Source of the DNA: Oscheius onirici
Taxonomy: Eukaryota > Nematoda > Chromadorea > Rhabditida > Rhabditidae
Length of the DNA stretch: 64,000 nucleotides
Direction of reading: 5' to 3'
NCBI GenBank assembly: GCA_932521025.1
Contig: OW051468.1
Coordinates: 248,064-312,063, forward strand
Below, one piece after another: positions 33,388 through 46,619 of this stretch. The notes under the pieces are model-generated. The model was not told the DNA's origin. It did no database searches and was given only the letters and a program-made list of their open reading frames with translations. The position numbers and the translations under genes are program-made. Numbering within the stretch: the stretch's first letter is position 1; every line of letters begins with the position of its first letter.

Positions 33388-36300
33388 CTGAAAAATTGGC
33401 AAGTTGAGAAAGGAAAGTAGCTTCTGTGACTTCTGCCTGTCCAGAGACTCTTTTTGCCGTACCAAAATTTAGCGGTAGTCGTACAGACAGTAATTTTTTC
33501 TTTCTCGATAAAGAATTGTACTTTTTCGACATACAAGATAATCCCATTTTTGATGCTTTCGAAAACGTCTGTTCACCAATGGAGAGCCCATTTCTTTTCC
33601 TGAGTATTCAGGATTTTATACAGGCACAATTCAAGTGCCCGCACGTCAAATTATACTTCCTTTATAACATGCCTCTTCTCTCAGAGTCCTGAAGGGAAAT
33701 TGTGGCGATAGTATTTTTACGTCCAACATGGGAAATGTCTCTGGAAAAGAGAGTTTTGTCAAGGTGCAAAGAAAATTAAAACAAGCTGCAGAAAATGTTT
33801 GCAAGAATACAAAATGACATGAAAGTTTGGCGAAGACTTAAAAGGGAAAAATCGGAGTCTAGGTTTGCCTCTAGCACGGGGAAGAGTCGAAATAATTGCA
33901 GCTCGAATAATTAGGGCCACTGGAAAAAAGGAGGAAAGGAAGGCTAGGAAAACACGTCATAACTCTTATTAGGAGGATTGAATAGGGGCTCTATAGAAAT
34001 GGACCAGGAGCCAAAAGTTTGTGTCTTTTCTGGGTATTTTTAACAAAAATTTCTATGTTTTTTTTTGCTGTAACCCATAGTAGCAGGCTTACGCTTTTCC
34101 CCATCCAAAATTGGCAAATATTAGGTTTCCTATGGTCAAAAGGCAGTAGATTTTTTGGAGCCTGGCTTGCGTGAAAAAGACGAGGAACTGACGGAACCAG
34201 ATGAACGAATTATGCATCAGGTCAGGTGTGAAGACTGAATCCTGACCAGAGAATGATTCAGAATGTGTTCGACAATGATCAGAACAATGCCCAATTACGG
34301 CTGTTAGAGCATGAGACATGCGGGGAAAAGAGTGTCAACATGAATTTTTTTTAATCGTTCTGAGTCAGGAGAAATAGAACGAACTGTCCCTCTCTCTCAA
34401 ATTAAAATATGAAAAAAATAAAATATCCAATTTAACAAAAGGCACGGTCTGACGAAATGCCTTGAACGGGAAACCACTGACTAAAATAGCACAAAAGAGT
34501 AATCAGTTTCAAAGACAATGGCCCTCTCGCTGGAAAGATGGCCAAAATTGTCCCAAGACCCGGAATACTAGGGAGAAAAATTAGATTTCTGATCTGACAC
34601 ACATTTCCGGAAGATTTTTGATAGGAGTAACGCGGGAGGAAGGAAAATTTGTTTATCAAAAAAATAAGGGAGATCCTGACGCAATTTTTTAAAGGATCGG
34701 ATATATTTTTAATGTGTACGCTTGGTGATTCTCCCCGTGGCGTGTCATTTTCGATTTTTGGAGAAAGGTCAGAAAAATAAGTTGTTTTTGATCAGGAGAC
34801 TCTGACAGCCAAAAACTTGATGAGGAAGTGGCAAAAGTCTCTTACTGGTCCAGATTTCTTTGAAAAGACTCATGCTAGAATATACAAGAAAGCCTCAGAA
34901 GAAAAAGGATCTGCTCTAGCGTGTCGCGGATATCTGACACCTGTCCATTGGAGAGAGGCACAATTTGCGCGAGAAATAGTCAGTCTATCTGATGCCTATT
35001 TACTAGTTTTTCTCACTCTGACGCCAGGCTTATTTTGGTCATTATTTAGGCAGGGGATGCATGATTAATGATAGCAAAAAATGAGGAAGCAATGATTTTT
35101 GGAAGGGGGCAGAGGGACAGAGACTGAAAGACTGAGACTGAGAGACAAAGACAGAAAAAGAGAAGAGGCTGACGGACAGGAAAAGACGGAGAGAGACAGA
35201 CAAATGTTCAATAGCTTTTTGGACCAAAAAGTCATAATGGACTCCTCCGCCAATTTTCTTTTAGCAGCAAGTTGCCGACTCTCCAGGGAATAATCAAGCC
35301 CGGACTCTGATATTTGCTCGTTGATCAGCCAGAATCAAAAACTTCTTGTTCTCCATAGGGCCATAAATTGGAGAGAGAGAGGGATGAATAAGTTAGAAGA
35401 CACCGTGGCTGTGCTGGGATAAGAGAAAAAGTCGGAGCAATCCTACGACTTCTCGGAAAAGACGGGCACAATTGCAGGCGTTAATAGTCGGGAAAAGCCA
35501 GAGTACTGGCCATTAGTCAGGACATTCGTAATTGTGTCAATTTGGACAGAGAGACACGTGCTGATCGGGAAACTTTGGCTGACCTTCAGTCCCAGAATCA
35601 AGGAGCTTTAAAAATTGTCTTTAGTATCCTTTCCATGACTCGATACATCAACCGCTAAAAAGAGGTTGAAAAGTAAGAGGAGGGGGAAGTTTTATGCCAG
35701 CTACACGTTGTCTGAATGGGAGAGTAGTAGCGCTCTAGGTGGGCGGGTCAGAGAGACAGAAAAATAGTAAATTTGGCTTGGAAAGTTTCTGGGGATGAAA
35801 ACCTATTCATAGAAGTTCAAAAAACGCTGCTCTCGCGCACGTCCCAAAATTGGATTCCAGAGAAAGGCGAGAGATATGGGTCTGGCTTCATACCTCCGTC
35901 TTCGAGAAATTGGGTTATCCCATACGACATTGAGAAATTTTGGCAGAGAGAAAAGAGAACAAAGCTTTCCTCATTTTACCCGGACCAGATGGAAAACAGA
36001 CTCACCGGTTTGATTAGCTGGTTGCCTCGGAGGTGATGGAAGAGCGTCAAGGCTGGAGCATCCGTCATTCTTCTGCTCTTAGGCTCTCTGGAAATTTTCA
36101 TAGGGTGAAATGAGGGTAAATGAAGTCAATCAGAGGTAGTCTGGTAAAAAGAGGGGAGTCTAATGAGCTCAGTTTTCAGACGAGCTCTTTGAGAATCAGG
36201 GACAATTTCAAGAAGAAGAACTACTTGTTTACGAGCCAATAAAACAGGGATGGGAAAGTTTTTGACTTTGAGAATAAAAATGAGTGATTAGTGGAAGGAA

Positions 36301-36437
36301 AAAGACGTGTAGGACAAAGTAGTTCATAGGGAAAATGAAAATTCGAGAAAATTTGGGCTTCCTGAAAATTTCGTGACAGGAGCCTAAAATGCGTTTTTTC
36401 TCTAAAATGTTCACCACACATTTGATCCGATTCGCCA

Positions 36438-36485
36438 AATTGCGTACCAAAATGGCTTTCATATAGGTACGCAATTTTGCGTAAC
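36438..36485. repeat. Small palindromic element
   Basis: AAATTGCGTACC, then a spacer, then GGTACGCAATTTTGCGTAAC: inverted pair of the TACGCAATTGCGTA word family. Confidence 0.5.
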
Positions 36486-38409
36486 AGAAAATGTACAGTA
36501 AACTTTTTCCACGATTTTATTTGGGTCCCGTCACGAAGTCTGCCTGACCTATTCCGAAACTGCAAGCATATAAAAAATGCATGCCACAATTTTGGTGGAA
36601 TCAATGATTTTCGGTTCAAACAACTCAGAAAAACTCTCTGTGATCACCAGATCTGCTCTAAATGCAAATATCTCGCCCAGTCATTTTTCACACCTCATAA
36701 ACAAGCTCGTCAAGCGCAATCAGGACGGCTCTTCTGAATGGGAACGAAGTTTTTCTGGCTCCAGCCCATAAAAATGTGTCTAGCAATATAGTTAGGGAGC
36801 CACACAGATTCAGAGAGATTCGCTCTTTATTACCGCTGTCTTTTGGGCAAAAAGAGAAGGCAAATGCGAAGAGACACATGTGAGCACTTCAGAGGAGAGT
36901 GAGGGAGGCAGTGTGTGTGTGGGTATAATCAACGACGGGATACGGGGATACAACTGGAAGAGGAAGAGAGAGAGGGAAAAGTTGGAGCAGGACGTAAATA
37001 TAGAGGATTCGGAAGAGAGAAGCATTTGATGTAGAGAGTTTGAGTGAAAAGTTCTGACCCAGTCCGTCCAGAAGAAAGAATTGAAAACAAGAGAGGTCAG
37101 GCTTTCTGTCTCTGACTCTCAGTCTCTCTGATTCTCTCTTTCTCTCAGTCTCTGACTCTCTGTCCCTGTCTCTCCCTCTGTCTCTCTCCCTCTCTCTGTC
37201 TCTACGCCCTTATATTTTTTTGCCTCTGAACTACTTTTTTAACATAATCCCTAAATTATGAAGAAGCGACGCGGAAGATACTTTTTGAACAAGAATGCAT
37301 AGAGAAAAAACACCCTCCTTCACCGAACAAAGAGCCTGCTGCGGACAAGTAAGGCTCTAAAGCTGAGACCATTTCCGGCGACCTGTCACACCAACCTAGT
37401 AATAACCAGGATCATTCGAAGAGAGGGAAGTGGAGAGAGCTTTGGTAAAAGAAGACGTGATTCAAGACATGGAGGCGGAAATCTTCTTTGTCCCAATTCA
37501 ACAAGTTTCTTCCTCCTTCTCTCTTATTCTTCTCTTCAAAAAGATCGATTCAGCTGCTGAGTGTTACATTGTTATGTGACACTCTAAGAAGAAGGAGCGG
37601 GAGGAAGCCAAACAGCCTTTCGGTCCTTCTTCCTCATCTCGTGTTTTTGTGTGGAGACTGAAGTATGAAAGCCAAAAACACCGGAGGGACCACCGCAGAT
37701 CAAAAAGTAGTGGAATAAAGAGAGTGGTAAACAAAAAGTGTCTCAAACTTCAGAAAACTTATGGTTCGTGTGGGAAAGAGAAGCATACAATTAGGTTCCT
37801 ACGCAACGGCATCTCCGTCTCTGGGAGTAGAGGACGAAAAATAGAAAAATCCCATAAAATTAGAGTGCAAATTTAACATAATTCCACTGCGGAACGGCAG
37901 AGGAAACGGGGCCACTGTGGACGTCAGACCGGGCAGAAATCTGAGATGACAGCCCTCCTCTTTCCAATTAAGAGAGCACCCGCTTCATAACTATTTTTAA
38001 GCAGATTTTTTCCTCACAAAACGTGAGAGTGTATCTGGATGTGAAGTTAATTAGACACGGGGCCCTTCAGAGAGAGGCAGTAGAGTCTCTCTCTCACTAG
38101 ACTAAAACGGATCAGATTCTAGGATTGTCAAGAAGGAGGCGGAGAAAAGTCGAAGGAAGAGGGCAGATAGTCTGAGAGTTTAAATAGTTTTTGAGGAAGG
38201 GAATCTTCTCCGGAAGAGTTAAGAAACAGAGGACTCTATAGGTATACCAGGATCTAAACTATTAAAGTTCTATGGTGTCTGTGATTCTGCTTGTATTTGT
38301 TTGTTTGTCCGTAACCTCGAACAAGTCAAAACGAGTTTGGTAAAGTTTTGTCGAGATTAGATGGTAACTTTTGAACTTGGAGTTAATGTTAGCTCAAGTT
38401 GTAGTTGAC

Positions 38410-38575
38410 TCAGCTTAAGAAGGCACCGCTCGACTGGGGAAGGGATCAGAAGAGGTCGGTTGATTAGGGAAGAGATTAAAAGAGATCGGTTGACTGGGGA
38501 AGGGATCAGAAGTACAGAAGAAGACACAAGTAAAAAAATGCCGCCGACAGGCGGCGTAGCCGGCTGGTTCGGAAG
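38410..38575 (-). repeat. Dispersed repeat with a GC-rich hairpin, copy 2
   Basis: Reverse complement of the arrangement at 21325-21490: GGTTGACTGGGGAAGGGATC words followed by GCCGCCGACAGGCGGCGTAG and CCGGCTGGTTC. Confidence 0.75.
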
Positions 38576-38584
38576 ATTTGAATA

Positions 38585-38825
38585 AAAGGTAATACACGGA
38601 ATACCTTTTCCAAACGCCAATTACTGCCATTGTTACCATTATTTATTGTTTGAAGCAATTAAGCAAATGCAATTAAGGTACAAAAGGTCAACCACAAATA
38701 CAACTTCGAGAAACCCGTCCAAAACATTGTCCTCTATGGCTTTTAGAATAATAAAATTTTGTACCTCAATTGCATTTGCTCAATTGCTTCAAACAATAAA
38801 TAATGGTTTTTGGCAAAGGTACCAA
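38585..38825. mobile_element. MITE-like inverted-repeat element
   Basis: About 240 bp. ACCATTATTTATTGTTTGAAG (38636-) pairs with CTTCAAACAATAAATAATGG (38787-), and inner arms AAATGCAATTAAGGTACAAAA and TTTTGTACCTCAATTGCATTT pair too. No coding capacity. Confidence 0.7.
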
Positions 38826-40004
38826 TAAAAAACTTACCGTAGCCCATCCATATCGTGGCGAGACCAAGAACTGTCTGAGTATCCCATACTTACATGTTGT
38901 ACTGGTCCTGTCACGAAACAAGGAGTTAAAACTGTTTTTGAACAGACCATAGTGGTGCGTTGCAAGTTTTGTCCTTTTGCGAAAGTTCAGTTTAATTTTA
39001 AAAGTTTCCAGATTTGCAAGAAATGTTATTTTAAGCCACGGATTGAGTACAAGTTGATGTGAAACTACAAAATTCCTCGTTACCGAGGTCGGACTAAAAT
39101 TTACGGAACAGATTGGAACAAACTGCAGAAACTACTGTTTGAACCAAAAAAGTCCAAGAAGGAAAGAAAAAGTTCCTGGGAATCTGCACGATAAGAATTG
39201 TAAATGAGTGAGAGGCAGATTGAGCTCACTTTGGGTAGAGGCCCCCGGATGGACGAGTGGCTCCCTACTCTGGCCAGCTGCCAATTATCAGTCGCAGCTG
39301 CGAATTGCCTTAATGACAACCGAGCCCGCCCAGTTTGGATGAAAAGAGAGAGACGGGGGAACTTTTTCTTCCTTTTTAAAAGATCACTTGGATTTTGTTG
39401 ACTTACTCCAGAGAGACAGGAGACAGAGAGACTGAGTGACGATGGGCAAGTCCATAATGTCCAGTGAGACAGTACCTTTTGTCAGATGTAATATGAAAAG
39501 GGGCTTTTTTTGAATAAACTGACCAGGGCGAAATTCAGTCTGCAGAAGGGTTTCTCGCTGATAAAAAAAAATTCCAAAAACAAAACGGTTCCATGACTGT
39601 GCCCATTTTGAAGCTTTTTTCGTGCTCTTTCTAGTGGTACATAGCTGCCACCATCGAAATCTCGAATTACCTCACTACGACGCTTAAAGGGACAGTCTCT
39701 TGTGTGTGAGGAGAAGTGACAGGGGAAATCCGACAACTTCATGGCGGGACCCACGACAACATTTCTTTTTTTGCGCTTGATCAATCGTACGCTTGCTTTG
39801 GTTACGGAAAAAAGGGGGGGGGGGCATCAAGTTCATAAAAAAGGTGGAACATGGTGTAGTCAGAAAAAGGGGGTATGACCATAACGTTCAGTCAGACAGT
39901 AACTTTGTCAGTATAAACCAAAAAAAAGTTTTATCCGTAACAAGAGTCAAATTTGACCGTTTTATACACAGTAAATCTGTCTGACGAAATCTCTCTTCTC
40001 TGCC

Positions 40005-43000
40005 TCAAGGCGACAGTTCGCTCTTGACCATTACCGGTGAGGCCAAAACCTGAACAATGCAAATTCATTTCACTGTCTATTTTTACCTGAATGACATCGT
40101 CAGGCCTCTCGTCATGAAGAATCAGTTCCTGCATCAGACTGTCCAGGTTGGCGAGGCCGAAAAGTCGAGCCAGTTGAAGGTCCTCGACCATTTGTTGAGC
40201 AATAGCTTGCAGAGATGGCAGCAGAAGAAGAAGACGGCCAGAACGGCAGTCAGAAAAGTCGGAAGTGGAAGGAGAGGGTGTGGGAGTTGAACACCGTCGC
40301 TGGAGAGCTCGGAGACACGAAACTCTGGCGTCTTCGACGCCGTCCACGTCGCTTATGTCCCGGGCAACTGAAAAAATCAGTTGATAAATAGCATTATGAT
40401 AGAGACAGCCGTAACCTCTGGCAGTTCAACAGTTCGAAGAAATTGCTAAGAAAAGTTCCCAAAAATTAAGTACTGCTACAGTAATCCGTCGGGTAACATT
40501 CTCTCTGTACAGAATATGGGAATCTTTAAAGTATCCGGTTGGTCCACAGATGTTGTCCAACTCGGTCATAACTTTTGATCCAAATGTGCTAGAGAGCTGC
40601 TTCAAGAACCAAAAGAACAGACAAAATTAGCTCTATTTGGCCATGTATATGAGATCAGAAATCATAGTTCAAACATTTTGAGTACCGGTCAAAAAGACGA
40701 AACTTAGAACGCAAAAACGTTTTGTGGGCTTTGATGCGTAAAATTCTCAGCCGAGAGACCCGATTTCCAGAAATTTTTTCTGACTGAGACGTTTTAAAAA
40801 CGCGAAATCGAAATTTTCGCGAAATTGGCCGACTTTGGACAGTTGCCAAGTTTTTAAAAAACGTTTTTGCGTCCTAAATTTCACTTTTTTGACTTTTTGA
40901 AAAAATTTTGACTACTCAAAATTTTTGAACTATGACTTCTGAACTCTTTACGTGACCAAAAAGAGCTACTTTTGCCTGTTCTTTTGATTCCTGAAACAAC
41001 TTTCTAGCGCATTTGGATCAAAAGTTGTGATCGAGTTGGACGGACCAACCGGATAGGAGCTCAAATACTGTTACCAAATCTTCGCCTAGTCCTCGACTAC
41101 ATTTCCCAAATAAAATTTCTTACCCGGATTGAAAAATATGATAGCTTTCAGTGCCACATATTCGAACAAATCGATGGCCATCCTCCTCATCGGCGCCACA
41201 ATTTCATCGATGATTCTGCCAATGCAACAGCTAAATTGGCTCATTATGTACTGTAATCTCTGATCCCACTTGATGTCTCCAACATTAGCCGCATGATCTT
41301 TCGGCACCAGCGTGTCATTCGAGAGACAAATAGCATCTTCGAGACTCCTTGATCTGTAAGCGACGCCGAGAATTATCATCTGGGCCGCTGTGGACTTTAG
41401 GAGGGCTGCCTAGAAGGAATTTTTGTTTTAAATTAGTTATTCTACCTGATCATTCATTTGGAGGCGAGAAAATAGGGGAAGGGATTTGGCCCATTCGACT
41501 AGAAGAACCAACTGTTGGTGGATACTTTTCCCAACGTCGTCCATTGTCGCTTTTCTGTCGTCTTCATTCCGCCAGAGACGCATCTTCCCACAGTCGTAGG
41601 TGACCTGAAACTCAAAAAGAGTGAAAAAAGTCCAAAAAATTTAGAACGCTTCACGAATTTGTATGTCATCCTTTGCAAGCATATACGCTTGAAGGCCTTG
41701 TAAAGCATTAGCATGGTCCGTGCGCATGCGCAGGGGCCATGCTAACCTTTTTTGTATGGTTCCAATTTTAGTATATGTTCTTTGGTATGAACGAGACGTC
41801 GAGAAGGCGCGTCGCTTATATTACCCCCTCTTCCCGGGATGACTGGGAATTACGGGTGTGATTGCACTGACCTCGATTGCTATAATAAAAGTTGATTTTC
41901 TGCTCAAAACTAGATTTTTCTTCTGTTTTAAAGTTCCAGTTTTGAAAATTTTAAAGGGACAGTAAGGGACATCCGAAGACAATAGCTACAGTAACCTTGA
42001 TTTATTTAGCTTTGACATGTCGAACTTTCGCTTTAGTCTCTCGAGTGGCTTTGGGCGAGAAGGTTGCCGCTTTGATGCATAAATACTTATAAAAGTGTAT
42101 TTATTTGGCGGTTTTTGACGCCATTCGGTGTGAAATAGCTTGGTTTGGCACCAGCATCACAACTATTTCATATGACATAAAACTGACAGTGGCGTCATTC
42201 CGAAATCTAGGAGCAACATCTGATGCAAACTAAATTTTCAAAGTAATCAAAACTTATTGAAATCAGGTTAAATTGACAAGTCTCGACGGCGAGTGTACAC
42301 TTTTGATAGTGTACACCATCCGGCACACTCCAAGCCAAAACTGTTCATTCTTTTCGATATAGCTCGTAAACTACGCATTTCCGATCCTAACAGTTATATA
42401 GTGCCGTGATCAGCAAAACACGCTCTATCTTTTGAGCTCAACTTCATTTTGTCCCTTACTGCCCCTTTAAAGTTTCCCATCACGACAGCGCATTTTTTGA
42501 TTGAATGACCACGATTTTATGATATATGGGCAAGAAATTTGAATTTTCCAAAGCATTTTCAAGCTTCACAATGTTCTACAAAGTTGTAGAGCTTCTCAAA
42601 TACTACAACTTTTCAGAACATGACAAGGCTGAAAAATGCTTGCTTGACCTAGAAAATTGCGATTTCTCTGTGCAAAGTCCCAGAGTTTGGGGCGGGGTCT
42701 AAAGTGGACTGACCGCCGAATTACCGGCGTTTCGATTTTTTCAGCTAAAAAACATGCCTGTTCTGTGCTTTTAATAACTGTCGATCTTAATTGTTGGCAA
42801 AGTTGTTCAGCCCTGAGAAGTCCATCCAACAGATCATCACCGGCTTCCGGCGGCTCAGCCTTTCTCCTCTTCCCGATCGCATCTCTCTCGTTTTGAATGG
42901 CTAAAATTCACCTTTTTTGGATAAAAAAAAGAAAAAAAAACCATTCTGTTTCATCCCCGCCTTCAGACATTTTGCTAGACGACAAGATCTGCAAGCATTT

Positions 43001-43204
43001 CTCTGATTTCTCGTCACGTCGCAATTTTTAGTAAAGCGACAGACGTAATTGTGTCTTTTTCTTATGCTACGTCGAAAAAATCCTGAAACTTTATGTTACA
43101 AAATAGGGGAAAAAAGAAAAACCTTTGCATCCATCACAGCTTATGGCCCCGTAGTGTTTTCCCGTTGCTCGGTCGTTGCAAATGTAGCAGATGTCCTCGG
43201 CCAT
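40005..43204 (-). CDS. HNF4: HNF4-type nuclear hormone receptor
   Basis: Ligand-regulated (or fatty-acid-bound) transcription factor of the NR2A group; in nematodes this group is linked to lipid and energy metabolism. Exons 5' to 3': 43204-43123, 43082-42942, 42900-42779, 41604-41446, 41409-41124, 40367-40087, 40049-40005; phases close, 371 residues. DNA-binding domain near the N-terminus: [49 protein letters not shown], eight zinc cysteines present; then the HNF4-like extension [14 protein letters not shown]. Ligand-binding domain: [69 protein letters not shown]. The short tail ends [14 protein letters not shown]. No N-terminal A/B domain is evident. The 1.17-kb intron 42778-41605 holds a hairpin repeat, and intron 41123-40368 an inverted-repeat element. 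I am sure of the family, less of the exact orthologue. Confidence 0.93.
40525..41065. mobile_element. Inverted-repeat element in an HNF4-like intron
   Basis: Ends TATCCGGTTGGTCCACAGA (40530-) and GGACGGACCAACCGGATA (41038-41055) are inverted. Further pairing is AACTCGGTCATAACTTTTGA with TCAAAAGTTGTGATCGAGTT, and AACGCAAAAACG with CGTTTTTGCGT. Internal words (ATCATAGTTCAAACAT) recur in the element at 43318. Confidence 0.7.
42535..42665. repeat. Imperfect hairpin repeat, copy 1 of 3
   Basis: CATTTTCAAGC ... ATGTTCTACAAAGTTGTAGAGCTT ... AGAACATGACAAGGCTGAAAAATG folds back on itself. Related copies are at 48840-48960 and 50185-50290. It lies in an HNF4-like intron. Confidence 0.6.
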
Positions 43205-43212
43205 TTTTCTGA

Positions 43213-43221
43213 CTGAAAATT
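43213..43221 (-). promoter_or_regulatory. Candidate spliced-leader acceptor of the HNF4-like gene
   Basis: Minus strand CAATTTTCAG ends 8 bp before the ATG at 43204, with no upstream coding exon in frame. Typical of nematode SL trans-splicing. Confidence 0.5.
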
Positions 43222-43317
43222 GGGAAATGAATGAAAAACTAGGAAAGAGAGAGAGAGAGAGCTAAAAAGGCGTCCCACATATATTACAGCGAGATGGTAA
43301 AGATGGAGGCAGTATCA

Positions 43318-43795
43318 GGTCGTTCCAGAATTTTTGAAAAAATTTCTAGTTCACTATCTCCCTAGCACCTAGAGAGCTCTTTTAAAAAAGAAAATAACGG
43401 GAAAATTTAGCTGAGGACGATCCTGTATAGAGATCAGAGGCCATAGTTCAAAAGTTTTCAGTGCCAGTCGAAAAGCTGAAATTTAGAATGGAAAAACGCC
43501 TTTTAAAAAAAATGGAAAGCGCACATCCCACCAGTTTTTAACAATTCCATCAACGCAGTTTTGTAGCCTAGCAGGGATTTCCCCGAAATTTTTTCTGACT
43601 GAGGACGTTTCAAAAACCCGATTTTGGCCAAAATTGACCAACTTCTTGTTGTTTCACAGCTCTAACGGGTTCGATTTGGACAAATCGACCGGTGAACCTT
43701 GAAAGAGCTGAATCTGGGCTACAAAACCCTGCATAGAATAAAGAGGGCCAAATGGAAAATTTTCGAGAAACGCGTCTCAAAAATTCTGGAACAAC
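43318..43795. mobile_element. MITE-like element upstream of the HNF4-like gene
   Basis: Terminal inverted repeat AGGTCGTTCCAGAATTTTTGA at the left and TCAAAAATTCTGGAACAACCT at the right. The interior shares GAGATCAGAxxxCATAGTTCAAA with the element at 40525. No coding capacity. Confidence 0.7.
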
Positions 43796-46619
43796 CTAAT
43801 ACATAGAAATTGGGAAAAGACCTGTCTCTCTGTCCCAGCTGCTGAAAACATCAGTTCAACTCAATTTCCTTGGAGAATTTCACCTGTTGTTTATCTATAA
43901 GTTTTGTGATTTGCTCGTCATATTTTTTTCTTGCAAGTAGCAGCAAATTACTAGACTTAATCATGCAAAAAAAGTGTTTCTGCTTGTTCAATGTGAAAAA
44001 CTTAGACTATTCGAAAAGCAAAAGTAATATTTTCTGCGATAATTGGATCACTTCAGACGTGTGACTTTTTGACGCACTTGCAAGTCTGAGAAACGGACAA
44101 AAAGTGCAAAAATTGTGAATAAAAAAATGGGAAAATGGTCTAGTCGACAAAACGTCTATTTTTGGCTGATTTTGACCGCAAATAATTGCTAAAAAATGAC
44201 AACAGATCCACGTGAACCGGAGACCTGAAGCTCACGTGAAGGGCGCCTGTTTGTCAACAAATTTTATGACTTTGCAGAGAGTTTTTTGGTCATTTTCTGA
44301 GGTAATAGAGATGGAGGGAAAAGAAAAATTCGAGAGAATATAGGACTGATCGGTCGCGTGATGCCTGAGATAAGGCGAGAAAAGTTGCCATTAAAGGTCC
44401 AGACCCCAAGCAATTGCTAACCGGGAAGAATCAATTTAGGACGTAGGATTAAGACCCCAAAAAGGACAAATTTTGCAGATTAAACGATCACACATCTTAG
44501 AGCCGTGGAAGGTATCAATTGACCTTGGAGAGGGGTGGAATGATAGCAGTGCTGCTGCTACTGGGAGAGAGATAGAAAAAAGACAAAAACATAAACAAAA
44601 ATGTATATATTTGAGACCGGAACTGTTGTTTGGGAAATGGTGAGGAAATATTTTCAACTTAAAAAATTTAAGATCAAAAATTTAGGAAAAATTTAGGATA
44701 ACACTCAAAAGTTCTCCACGTGTAGTTCCTCTATTTTAGTTTTTCTTGGAGAAGTGATAAGAGACAGGGATGTCAGTTTGTGTAAAAAGGAGCAATGAAC
44801 ACACTAACCTAAAATTAATTTCAAAAAGCAGCAGCCTATAATTACCCCTGGCCTCCATTGAAGCGCGGCTAGACTGCAGTCTTTGATCAGTTCTGCGGAA
44901 TAAGTTCACCTGAACAGCTTGTCTAGAAAATAGAGTACATTTTTTGAACTTGGGAAATAATACTGCAGTTGCAACTGGAGAGCTGACCGGGGGGAAGAGA
45001 GACTTTTTTTACTGACTGAACCGAATGTTTTCCAAGAAAATCTAGCTCCAGAAAACGGAAATTTAGACTTAGAAAACTTGAAATACCAACTGGATTTATA
45101 GTTCGATTAGGGCAAAAAAAAGATGATCGGAACTCGTACACAATGACCTATACTTTACGAGGCGACGTCAATGGAAAATAGAAAAAATATTAAAAAGAGG
45201 CTAGAAAATCAATTGCACACGTATGTCTGTGCACTCAATTCAAAACTCGAGCATGAAGTCAATTAGACTCTCACCGCACCTGATTTTCAGTCTAATTGGA
45301 AGGAGAGAGAGCAGGCGAGCATAATAACAAATACGACCAAAATTGAATTATGAATCGAAGGTTCTTTCATGAAACGCCTACATAAAAAAATTTAAAGCAC
45401 CGTCCAAAAAAAACAGGTAATGTCCACGTTTAGTGCCTTTTCTAGGAAAGATGTAGTCTTTTATCAGACATCCTGTCATGGTTCATAGATTAGAGACAAA
45501 ACCTGTTCTTTGTTACAAACGTTGGATACTCAGCCGGGTACGTAGCAAAATTTCCGTTTTTTTTCCTGAGCCCATCAAATTACAGTTTTAGCTGCGTATC
45601 CTACAATAGTTTTAGACCTTTAATCTTCGAGACCAAGTTGGGTTTGAAATGGTTTTCAAATTGAAATTGTTATAAGCATCCAACAAACTTTTTATAGGTC
45701 TTTTTTTCAAGAAAAACCGCAGAATCGGATTGTTAGCTGGGAAAAGGACGATGAAAAATGGAATAGAAATGTTGGCAGCTTTCAGAATAGGTCTGCAATC
45801 AGTAAATGAGAAATGTGAAAAGCAAAAAAGTCTCTATTTGCTATGGGTGGCAATCAATCGATTAGAACCTGACAGGAGAGAGAGGGCGGCCGATCACGGA
45901 CCCAGGGCGGCTGGTGGCACGTGTTGCAGGCAGTCGAACGTTGTTTGTATTTGCAACATATCGGGTTTTTCTAGGGGTATGATTGAAGAAAGAACAGAGA
46001 GAAAGAGTAAAGAAGGCACTAATAATTGCATGGGAGGGCAGAAGGATCAGGTTGCAGATTTTTTGGACTCCCGAGACATTGGAAAACAAATAACGATGGA
46101 AGCGGGACAGATGGAAAAATTTGGGAGCAAAAAAATGCCTTTTTGTTCAGAAATCCACATAGAGTTGGGGGCTGAATGAGGAACAGAGAACAGTTTGAAA
46201 GGCGAAAACAGAAAATTATAGTTTACCCGTTCTTTAATTTTTTCTGGAAGTTGCGGACTGGAACTTACTTTTTAACAATTTCTCACGTAGTTTGTCTCAA
46301 ATGAGATATTTTCCCACAACCACGCTTGAGTCCACATATCAAATTGTTGTAGATAATATACAAGTTATTTGCAAAGAATTATGAAAGGAATCCTACAAAA
46401 AGTGCTCTTTGTTCCGAAAAGAGAGGGAAGCCCTCTCTCGAAGATAAGTAAGGACATAGTACAGCAATTTGGGGGAGAGCAAAAGAAGTAGAACACGTGA
46501 CGGTATGGGAATAAGGTGGAACTTTCGCTCAATCGATGCCCCACTATCAGAAGCAGCAGAGATAGTGTCAGTCGCTAGTCGCTCGCCAGGCTAATAAAAC
46601 AGAAGAGGCACTGGAACCC
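43796..46619. other. Intergenic stretch upstream of the HNF4-like gene
   Basis: I see no gene here. An open frame at 45730-46179 (149 codons, plus) lacks splice context and homology I can name. The stretch presumably carries the HNF4-like promoter, but no element can be singled out. Confidence 0.45.

Larger units (their letters stand above)
33388..40004. other. 6.6-kb stretch without a supportable gene
   Basis: It must contain the missing 5' end of the RhoGEF gene, but I could not pick a convincing exon; the frame continuing at 33388-33465 (RQKESLDRQKSQKLL) is the best candidate for extra coding sequence. Other contents: CT/GA microsatellites (35105-35200, 37100-37205), palindromic words at 36438-36483, the GC-hairpin repeat at 38410-38575 and the inverted-repeat element at 38585-38825. 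Long open frames near 34817, 35773 and 36221-36619 lack splice context and composition of coding DNA. Confidence 0.5.

Noticed and set aside
33215..33547. Alternative minus frame over the first RhoGEF exon
   Set aside because: A shadow of the real frame; only the PEEGEAQAIHPNKEQ frame joins in phase to the following exons.
36221..36619. 132-codon minus-strand open frame as the missing RhoGEF 5' exon
   Set aside because: No matching donor in the required phase and no similarity to RhoGEF N-termini.
45730..46179. 149-codon plus-strand open frame as a gene
   Set aside because: No homology recognised, no splice context, unusual composition with runs of charged residues from purine-rich DNA; not supportable.
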